Assembly (NCBI GenBank): GCA_900752275.1
Contig: CAADUS010000092.1
Location: 1-13,191 of the forward strand
Direction: 5' to 3'
Origin: an uncultured Collinsella sp.
GTDB lineage: Bacteria; Actinomycetota; Coriobacteriia; Coriobacteriales; Coriobacteriaceae
DNA: 13,191 nucleotides
In this document: in pieces, positions 1-5,271 of the stretch
Layout of the letters: each line of letters begins with the position of its first letter
How positions within the stretch are numbered: position 1 is the first letter of the stretch
Position numbers and translations under genes: made by a program
Notes under the pieces: generated by a model
Databases searched by the model: none
What the model saw: the letters and a program-made list of their open reading frames with translations, nothing else
Told to the model about the DNA's origin: nothing

Positions 1-498
1 AAGTATAGTTCCATGGTGTTTCAGCAGTTCAACCTGTATCCCAACATGACGGTGCTCGGCAACCTGACGCTCGCGCCCATCAAGCTGCAAAAGAAGAGCA
101 AGGAGGAGGCGACCGAGATCGCCATCGCCGCACTCAAGCGCGTCGGCATGGCTCATAAGGCCGGCGAGTATCCGCAGAATCTCTCGGGTGGTCAGCAACA
201 GCGCATCGCCATCGCCCGTGCTCTGTGCACCAAGCAGCCCATCATTCTGTTTGACGAGCCGACCTCGGCGCTCGACCCCGAGATGGTCCAGGAGGTTCTG
301 GACGTTATGATTGAGCTCGCGCAGGAGGACATCACCATGATCTGCGTGACGCACGAGATGGGCTTTGCGCGCCAGGTGGCCGACCGCGTCATCTTTATGG
401 AGGACGGCCGCATTCTGGAGGAGGGCACGCCCGAGCACTTCTTCGATAACCCCGAGAACCCGCGCTGCCGCGAGTTTCTGTCCAAGATTTTGCACTAG
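1..498 (+). CDS. glnQ: Amino-acid (glutamate/glutamine-type) ABC transporter ATP-binding protein, 5'-truncated by the window edge
   Basis: This cytoplasmic ATPase powers a polar amino-acid importer. The reading frame is open from base 1 and the first ATG (position 13) lies inside the conserved MVFQQFNL segment (Q-loop), so the Walker A part is outside the window and about 165 C-terminal residues are visible. Seen in order: the Q-loop [15 protein letters not shown], the ABC signature [15 protein letters not shown], Walker [14 protein letters not shown], and the H-loop VTHEMGFA. These are typical of the GlnQ/HisP/PEB1C family. The frame ends in TAG at 496-498, eight bases before the binding-protein start used here, so the genes are probably one operon. 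The order ATPase, binding protein, permease, permease matches the corynebacterial gluABCD glutamate system. Glutamate, glutamine or aspartate cannot be told apart from sequence alone. Confidence 0.95.
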   Translation, partial: KYSSMVFQQFNLYPNMTVLGNLTLAPIKLQKKSKEEATEIAIAALKRVGMAHKAGEYPQNLSGGQQQRIAIARALCTKQPIILFDEPTSALDPEMVQEVLDVMIELAQEDITMICVTHEMGFARQVADRVIFMEDGRILEEGTPEHFFDNPENPRCREFLSKILH

Positions 499-506
499 GC
501 GCGGTG

Positions 507-1382
507 ATGGACATGACGGATATGACGAGGGCGGCCGTGTCGCGCCGTCACTTTTTGCAGCTGGCGGGCGCCGGTATGCTTGCGCTGACGGGGACCGCGC
601 TTACCGGTTGCGGCACCTCCACCAGCGGCGAGGGCTCCGACAAGGGGTCCAAGCTTGCGGCCATCAAGTCGCGTGGCCATCTGAATGCCGGCGTTAAGAA
701 GGATGTTCCCGGCTATGGCTATTACGACACCGCCAAGGGCCGCTTTGAGGGTATGGAAGTCGATTTGTGCTACCAGATCGCCGCTGCCGTCTTCGGCGTG
801 AGCTACAAGGAGGCCCGCGCCCAGGAGCTTGTCGAGTTTACCGACGTAACGCCCAAGACGCGCGGCCCGCTGATCGATAACGGCCAACTCGACGTGGTCG
901 CGGCGACCTACACTATCACCGACGAGCGCAAGAAGAGCTGGGATTTCTCGACGCCGTACCGCACCGACTACGTGGGACTCATGGTCAAGAAGTGTTCGGG
1001 TTTTACCTCGATTGAGGACCTGGACGGCAAGATCATCGGCGTGAGCCAGGGTGCTACCACGCAGGGCCTGATCGAGCAGATGATTAAGGACAACGGCTTT
1101 AGCTGTAAGCCCGAGTTTAGGGCCTTTAGCGGCTACCCAATCATCAAGAGTTCGCTCGACGCCGGCAATATCGACGTCTTTGCCATGGACCGCTCCACGC
1201 TGGCCGGTTACATGAACGAGACCGTTGAGCTGCTGCAGCCCGAGGTCAAGTTTGGCGAGCAGGGCTACGGCGTGGCGACCAAGAAGGGCTGCGACCTTTC
1301 GGCCGTGGTCGATCAGGTGATTTGCGATCGCCTGGCCGACGGCTGGCTCGACCAAGAGGTCAAGACCTGGGGTCTTGTATAG
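507..1382 (+). CDS. Amino-acid ABC transporter substrate-binding lipoprotein with a Tat-type signal
   Basis: This is an extracytoplasmic solute-binding protein of family 3 (SBP_bac_3), expected to capture glutamate or a related amino acid for the flanking ATPase and permeases. The N terminus shows a twin-arginine motif, SRRHFLQLAG, a hydrophobic stretch, and a lipobox LTGC whose Cys is residue 35 from the ATG at 507. It is therefore predicted to be exported folded and lipid-anchored. The mature part has family hallmarks: GFEGMEVDLC-like text near residue 80 (here RFEGMEVDLCYQIAAAVFG), LDVVAATYTITDERKKSWDFS, and DGKIIGVSQGATTQ. The start is uncertain. GTG 504, ATG 507, 516 and 525 all lack a good ribosome site, whereas GTG 537 has GAGG six bases upstream and would give a compact MSRRHFLQL leader. 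About 290 residues is normal for the family. Confidence 0.92.
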   Translation: MDMTDMTRAAVSRRHFLQLAGAGMLALTGTALTGCGTSTSGEGSDKGSKLAAIKSRGHLNAGVKKDVPGYGYYDTAKGRFEGMEVDLCYQIAAAVFGVSYKEARAQELVEFTDVTPKTRGPLIDNGQLDVVAATYTITDERKKSWDFSTPYRTDYVGLMVKKCSGFTSIEDLDGKIIGVSQGATTQGLIEQMIKDNGFSCKPEFRAFSGYPIIKSSLDAGNIDVFAMDRSTLAGYMNETVELLQPEVKFGEQGYGVATKKGCDLSAVVDQVICDRLADGWLDQEVKTWGLV

Positions 1383-1407
1383 GCGCATCGTCCAAGGAAG
1401 GAATCAA

Positions 1408-2154
1408 ATGCTCGAAGGATTATTTGACGCCGACCGTTGGTCGACGACATTTCAAAACATGGGGCCCTTCTGGGAGGGCTTTGGCGTGACGCTACAGGTG
1501 GTCGTTGCCGGTCTGCTGCTGTCGCTGGTGCTGGGCACGCTACTGGGTGTGTTCTCTACCACTCGCTCGCGCGTGTTGCGCGCCATAAGCCGCGTGTACG
1601 TGGAGTTTTACCAGAACACCCCGTTGCCCGTGCAGGTGCTCTTTATGTATATGGCCGGACCGCAGTTTTTGCAGGCCATAACCGGTGCCGACCAGCCGGT
1701 GCGCATCGCGCCGTTCGTGCTGGGCTTCTTGGGCGTGGGTCTGTATCACGCGGCCTACATTTCGGAGGTCATCCGCACCGGTATCGAGGCGGTTCCGCGC
1801 GGTCAGATGGAGGCGGCCCAGAGCCAGGGCTTCACCCGTGCGCAGGCGTACTGGTACATCGTACTGCCCCAGACATTCAAGATCATTTTGCCGCCGCTGT
1901 GTAACCAGGCGCTCAACCTGGTCAAGAATACGTCGGTGCTGGCGCTTGTGGCCGGCGGCGACCTTATGTACCGTTCCGACAACTTTGTGAGTCTGTACGG
2001 TTACCTGCAGGGATACATCGTCTGCTGCCTTATGTACTTCATCATCTGCTTTCCGCTCGCCATGCTGGTGCAGTGGCTCGAGCGCCGCTCAAAGGAGCGT
2101 CCGCGCGGTGTGAGCTTGGCCGAGCTGGGGCTCGACAACGTAGAGGAGGCCTAG
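1408..2154 (+). CDS. Amino-acid ABC transporter permease, first of two (GluC/GlnP-like)
   Basis: This inner-membrane subunit forms half of the translocation channel of the importer. It has 248 residues, usual for the HisM/GlnP family. Hydrophobic segments lie near residues 25-50, 73-92, 100-120, 165-182 and 200-222. The cytoplasmic EAA coupling loop, which contacts the ATPase, is at about 128-156: EAVPRGQMEAAQSQGF followed by YWYIVLPQTF. An upstream in-frame ATG at 1375 overlaps the end of the binding-protein gene, but the ATG at 1408 is preferred because AAGGAAGGAA (1394-1403) sits right before it and because MLEGLFD starts a normal N terminus. A short C-terminal tail after residue 225 (RRSKERPRGVSLAEL) is hydrophilic. 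The next permease starts three bases after the stop. Confidence 0.95.
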   Translation: MLEGLFDADRWSTTFQNMGPFWEGFGVTLQVVVAGLLLSLVLGTLLGVFSTTRSRVLRAISRVYVEFYQNTPLPVQVLFMYMAGPQFLQAITGADQPVRIAPFVLGFLGVGLYHAAYISEVIRTGIEAVPRGQMEAAQSQGFTRAQAYWYIVLPQTFKIILPPLCNQALNLVKNTSVLALVAGGDLMYRSDNFVSLYGYLQGYIVCCLMYFIICFPLAMLVQWLERRSKERPRGVSLAELGLDNVEEA

Positions 2155-2157
2155 CGC

Positions 2158-2796
2158 ATGGAAATCTTCAACGCGACCAACCTGCTCTACATTTGGGGCG
2201 GCTTTGTTAAGACGATCGAGATCTCGGCGCTGTCGATCTTTTTCTCGCTCATCTTTGGCACGGTGCTGGCACTCGTTAAAAGCTATGCGCCCCGCCCGTT
2301 CCGTATTTTGGTGAGCGCCTATATCGAGCTGTTCCGCTGCACGCCGAACCTGCTGTGGATCCTGTTTATCTATTTTACGGTGCAGGGTTTGGACATTGTG
2401 ATTTCGACCATCGCCTTTACGCTGTTTACCAGCGCTGTTATGGCCGAGATTGTGCGCGGTGGCCTCAACTCGATTCCGCGCGGCCAGTTTGAGGCAGCGC
2501 AGAGCCAGGGCTTCGGCTTCTTTGCCACCATGCGCTACATCATTCTGCCGCAGACGTTTAAGACGATCATTCCGGCGCTGTTTAGCCAGTGCACGACTGT
2601 CATCAAGGACAGCTCGTATCTTTCGGGCATTAACGTGGCCGAGCTCATGTACACGGCAAACGTCGTGATGGCCCACGCGATCGACCTATCGCAGGTGCTT
2701 ATGCTCTACGGCCTGGTGTTTGCGATGTACTTTGTGCTCAACTTTGGTATCTCGTTGCTGGTGAGGGCGTATCAGAGGCGAATGGTGGCAGCGTAG
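2158..2796 (+). CDS. Amino-acid ABC transporter permease, second of two (GluD/GlnM-like)
   Basis: This is the partner permease, expected to heterodimerise with the product of 1408-2154. It has 212 residues with hydrophobic segments near 19-42, 48-75, 83-100, 135-150 and 178-203. Its EAA loop at about 104-133 (NSIPRGQFEAAQSQGF, then YIILPQTF) closely parallels that of the first permease, which shows paralogy of the two subunits. The ATG at 2158 follows the previous TAG with only CGC between, and the ribosome site GAGGAGG (2142-2148) lies inside the end of the upstream gene, so translation is probably coupled. It is the last gene of the transporter operon: the stop TAG (2794-2796) runs straight into a 108-bp palindrome. 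The protein is shorter than the first permease and has no hydrophilic C-terminal tail. Confidence 0.95.
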   Translation: MEIFNATNLLYIWGGFVKTIEISALSIFFSLIFGTVLALVKSYAPRPFRILVSAYIELFRCTPNLLWILFIYFTVQGLDIVISTIAFTLFTSAVMAEIVRGGLNSIPRGQFEAAQSQGFGFFATMRYIILPQTFKTIIPALFSQCTTVIKDSSYLSGINVAELMYTANVVMAHAIDLSQVLMLYGLVFAMYFVLNFGISLLVRAYQRRMVAA

Positions 2797-2903
2797 TCCT
2801 GCTTCCCCAAGCACGGCACCTTGCCCCTCAATCGTCGCTTGCGTACATTTAGTACGCGGCGCTCCTCTTTCGGGGCAATCTGCCGCACTTGGGAAACCAG
2901 GAC
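2796..2903. repeat. 108-bp imperfect palindrome (long hairpin element) abutting the transporter operon stop codon
   Basis: The two halves mirror each other around position 2849. The outer arms GTCCTG (2796-2801) and CAGGAC (2898-2903) pair. Inside them, TTCCCCAAG matches CTTGGGAAA with a wobble or mismatch, CGGCA matches TGCCG, TTGCCCC matches GGGGCAA, and at the apex GCGTAC (2841-2846), a five-base loop ATTTA, and GTACGC (2852-2857). An internal stretch at 2828-2840/2858-2871 pairs poorly. There is no T tract on either side, so it is not a classic intrinsic terminator, though it could protect or end the transcript. It looks like a dispersed intergenic palindromic repeat rather than a gene-specific structure. 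Confidence 0.75.
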
Positions 2904-2967
2904 GGTCGTAAGTGACAAAATGGGAATCAGGAATCGCCTATTTCTCATTTGTTAGAAAGGAATCGCG

Positions 2968-3591
2968 ATGAGCGATCTGGAGAACAAGAAGAGTCCTGTG
3001 GTCATTACCATCGCGCGCGACTTTGGCGCCGAGGGCCACGAGATTGGTCGCATGCTTGCCGACGAGTTGGGGATTCCGCTGTACGATAACGAGCTGCTGG
3101 TGCGTGCGTCGCTGCGCGCGGGCGAGTCGCTCGACAAGATGGCTGCCTACGACGAGCGCCTGGCCGTGGAGAACATGGCGTTTCTGCCCGACCGCTACGA
3201 TGCCCGTTCGTACTCGGACAAGTTGTTCCAAAAGATGAGCCAGGTGATTTTGGATCTGGGCGAGACCGAGAGCTGCATTATCGAAGGCCGCCTGTCCGAT
3301 TACCTGTTGCGTAACAATCCCAACCACATTGCCGTGTTGGTGACCGCTCCCTTTGAGGACCGCGTCGAGATTGTGCGCAAGAAGCGCGGACTTAACAAAA
3401 AGAAGGGCGCCAAGCTGGTCAAGCAGCAGCAGAAGGCGCGTGAGGCGTTCTACAAGCGTTACAGCGCCGGAAAGTGGAAGATGACGAGCGGCAAGGACAT
3501 CGTCGTCAATCGTGCCAAGCTGGGCCGCGAAGGCTGCAAGGATGTCATCGCCGCAGCCTACCGCTACAAAGTAGCGCAACTCGAAGGCTAG
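2968..3591 (+). CDS. Cytidylate kinase-like family protein
   Basis: The 207-residue protein resembles the cytidylate-kinase-like group (P-loop nucleotide kinases often annotated as Cytidylate_kin2), not the canonical Cmk. The N terminus VVITIARDFGAEGHEIGRMLA (residues 11-31) takes the place of Walker A, in the degenerate form R-x-(Y/F)-G-(S/A)-x-G-x-x-I-G usual for this group. Residues 33-44 (ELGIPLYDNELL) and IIEGRLSDYLL (104-114) are further family features. A basic lid-like stretch lies at 137-170, with K-rich GLNKKKG and FYKRYSAGKW. The substrate is not known for this group; CMP phosphorylation should not be assumed. ATG 2968 has AAAGGAA (2956-2962) ahead of it. It stands alone between the palindrome and a strong terminator, so it is probably monocistronic. 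No clear promoter was found in 2904-2955. Confidence 0.85.
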   Translation: MSDLENKKSPVVITIARDFGAEGHEIGRMLADELGIPLYDNELLVRASLRAGESLDKMAAYDERLAVENMAFLPDRYDARSYSDKLFQKMSQVILDLGETESCIIEGRLSDYLLRNNPNHIAVLVTAPFEDRVEIVRKKRGLNKKKGAKLVKQQQKAREAFYKRYSAGKWKMTSGKDIVVNRAKLGREGCKDVIAAAYRYKVAQLEG

Positions 3592-3597
3592 TCGATC

Positions 3598-3643
3598 AAA
3601 ACCACCACAAAGGGGACAGCACCTTTGTGGTGGTTTTTGTTTT
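3598..3643. terminator. Bidirectional intrinsic terminator built from a GGGACAG-loop hairpin (element A)
   Basis: Arm AAAACCACCACAAAGG (3598-3613) pairs perfectly with CCTTTGTGGTGGTTTT (3622-3637) around the loop GGACAGCA. On the + strand the stem runs into TTTTTGTTTT, ending the kinase transcript from 3591. On the - strand it serves the convergent regulator gene, whose TAA lies at 3642-3644, at the edge of the hairpin. Stem and loop are nearly identical to the hairpin at 5211-5245, which is not in a terminator position, so this looks like a dispersed repeat that has been adopted as a terminator. Confidence 0.88.
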
Positions 3644-5045
3644 AGGCAGAGGGGAAGGCTTTAGCGAGACCGGCGCGCGTCTGCGTATCGGTCTTTTGGT
3701 AGATAGAGCTCAGGTGGCGCTGTACCATGCGCATCGAGATGCCGAGCTCCTCGGCGACCTGCTTGAGCGGGCGTTCATCCTGGGTCACGGCTATGAGCAC
3801 ATCGACTTCGCGCGGGGTGAGACCGTGGTTGGCGATGAAGGCCTGGCGCTGCTCCTCGATGGTGGGGGCGGCGAGTGCTTCTTCTGCCAGTTGCTCGCGC
3901 TCGCACTCCTGCTCGGTTTGGGGTAGGCGGAACAGGCCGGCTGCCACGAATGCCGCGCAGGCGGCGACGAGCAAAATGAGCGCGCCGATCATGATGAGGG
4001 CGACATTGCCAGAGGTCACAAGCGCAAGCGAGACGCCCGACGTGGTGAATGCGCATATATTGTTGGCGGTGCGTCCCATGCCGGCCCAGAGGGCGGGTGC
4101 ATGCATGCGCGGTGCCAGCTGTGTAAAGGTGGCGGTAAAGAACGTGACAAAAAAGCCCGAGCTTAGGTAAAAGACGACAAGGCCCAGGTTGGGATCGGCG
4201 CCGGCCTCCACGGTCAGGATGGAAATGGTCGAGAGCACGGCGATGCCGAGCATGACGAGTCCCATGTAGCGGCGCTCGGCAAGATCAAAGATAAGACCGG
4301 CGGCAAGGCCGCTTGCCGCCAAAAAGAGGCGCGGCCAGGTCTGCACGGCAATGGTGCCGTGGGCGTTGGAGAGCGTGACCACGTTGTCGAGGGTCGAGAA
4401 CAGGCAGGCAAGAATCATGACGAGCGCGATGCTCCAGCATGCCTGTTTGGCGAGGGCATGAGAGGGCTCAACAAAGGGATTGATGGCGGGGTTGGAGCTC
4501 CTGGCAGCCTTTTGGGGAACGACGCTGAGGGCGGAGATGGCGATAGTCGCTGTGCCGAGGATGATGAGCTCTGCGATACCGCCGCAATTGAGCAGGTTGA
4601 TGGCGAACTGTATCAGGATGCCCGCGGCATAGGCCGCTCCTGCGCCAGTGGCGAGTTTGGGGTCATCCTGGAATGTCAACGAAAAGGTGTGGTGAGCAGC
4701 GGCACCCAGCAGACCGAGCCCAAAGAATGCCACGCAGCCCAGAATCTCGAGGGCAAGCGGGGCCGTAGGGAACTGGACCTGGGTCAATCCCAGGATGGCG
4801 ATGGGAACAGCGGCGTTGACGACTGCCAGTGAGTGGCCTTTGCGCTGTGCGAGCCCGAGCAGCGGCGCGTACCCGATAAAGCCGAGCACACTTGCACCCA
4901 GAATAAAGCCCTGCGCGATTACAACGCGTTCGGCACCGGCGAGCAGCCCGACGTTGACGTCGAAGCGAAACTCGGCGGCAAGGAAGGCGAAGGTGAAGAG
5001 CACGAGTGCCAGAAGCGCGTTGATTTTAGGCCTGCTCAGGTTCAA
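3642..5045 (-). CDS. Membrane-embedded LuxR-family transcriptional regulator (12-helix MFS-like sensor plus C-terminal HTH)
   Basis: The 467-residue protein has a long hydrophobic N-terminal part (about residues 8-375, roughly 12 membrane helices in an MFS-like pattern). A charged linker follows (EQECEREQLAEEALAAPTIEEQ), then a LuxR-type helix-turn-helix at about 409-467: LTPREVDVLIAVTQ, VAEELGISMRMVQRHLSSIY. This architecture is abundant in Eggerthella, Slackia and Collinsella relatives, where such proteins are thought to sense small molecules in the membrane and control a neighbouring gene. The start codon is TTG at 5045-5043, supported by AAAGGA six bases upstream; no better ATG is in frame nearby. 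It is transcribed divergently from the surface-protein gene, the most obvious regulatory target, and the gap between them holds a palindrome that could be its operator. The ligand is unknown. Confidence 0.9.
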   Translation of the reverse strand: MNLSRPKINALLALVLFTFAFLAAEFRFDVNVGLLAGAERVVIAQGFILGASVLGFIGYAPLLGLAQRKGHSLAVVNAAVPIAILGLTQVQFPTAPLALEILGCVAFFGLGLLGAAAHHTFSLTFQDDPKLATGAGAAYAAGILIQFAINLLNCGGIAELIILGTATIAISALSVVPQKAARSSNPAINPFVEPSHALAKQACWSIALVMILACLFSTLDNVVTLSNAHGTIAVQTWPRLFLAASGLAAGLIFDLAERRYMGLVMLGIAVLSTISILTVEAGADPNLGLVVFYLSSGFFVTFFTATFTQLAPRMHAPALWAGMGRTANNICAFTTSGVSLALVTSGNVALIMIGALILLVAACAAFVAAGLFRLPQTEQECEREQLAEEALAAPTIEEQRQAFIANHGLTPREVDVLIAVTQDERPLKQVAEELGISMRMVQRHLSSIYQKTDTQTRAGLAKAFPSA

Positions 5046-5051
5046 GGACGG

Positions 5052-5057
5052 TCCTTT
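5052..5057 (-). promoter_or_regulatory. Ribosome binding site deciding the TTG start of the LuxR-type regulator
   Basis: On the minus strand AAAGGA is followed by CCGTCC and then TTG AAC CTG. The spacing is good and no ATG or GTG in frame is better placed, so the rare TTG start is favoured. Confidence 0.6.
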
Positions 5058-5119
5058 GGGTGGACGAATGATCGTGTCCTCGATTGTAGTGTCCCTGGGA
5101 CGAGTGTAGCGATGGCGAA

Positions 5120-5148
5120 GTCATATTGGATTAAACCGCAGGTAGCAA
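5120..5148 (-). promoter_or_regulatory. Candidate sigma-70-type promoter of the LuxR-type regulator
   Basis: Minus-strand TTGCTA (5148-5143) and TATGAC (5125-5120) are separated by exactly 17 bases; each matches the consensus at four of six positions. Transcription would begin near 5113, giving a leader of about 70 bases. The 18-bp palindrome 5153-5170 lies just upstream of the -35 box, centred about 48 bases before the start. That position suits an activator or autoregulator. Prediction from sequence only. Confidence 0.4.
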
Positions 5149-5152
5149 TAGG

Positions 5153-5170
5153 GGTTCGTATCTACGAACC
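5153..5170. promoter_or_regulatory. Perfect 18-bp palindrome, candidate operator between divergent genes
   Basis: GGTTCGTA and TACGAACC are perfect inverted 8-bp arms around TC. Size and symmetry fit a dimeric helix-turn-helix site such as a LuxR-type protein would bind. It lies in the 226-bp gap between the membrane LuxR regulator (-) and the surface protein (+), about 100 bases before the surface-protein ATG. No second copy was seen in the window. Confidence 0.5.
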
Positions 5171-5210
5171 TAGGCATATGGAATCGCTGGTCGCACCTTG
5201 GTGGTACAGG

Positions 5211-5245
5211 ACCACCACAAAGGGGACAGGCACCTTTGTGGTGGT
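5211..5245 (+). repeat. GGGACAGG-loop hairpin repeat (element B) in the surface-protein leader
   Basis: Perfect 13-bp arms ACCACCACAAAGG (5211-5223) and CCTTTGTGGTGGT (5233-5245) flank the loop GGACAGGCA. It differs from element A (3598-3637) by a single base in the loop and by lacking a T tract, so it is probably not a terminator here. It ends 26 bases before the ATG of the surface-protein gene, in its likely untranslated leader, and may alter translation or RNA stability. Confidence 0.85.
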
Positions 5246-5271
5246 GTAGTCCTTCGACCAAGGAGGCCGTT

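Noticed and set aside
495..1388. Long open frame opposite the binding-protein gene
   Set aside because: The plus-strand frame has a Tat/lipobox signal and family motifs; the opposite frame is a GC-bias shadow with no recognisable features.
2904..2967. Promoter for the cytidylate-kinase-like gene
   Set aside because: GTGACA and TATTTC are present but 21 bases apart, so no acceptable pair could be assigned. The short TTTCT/AGAAA pairing before the start is too weak to call.
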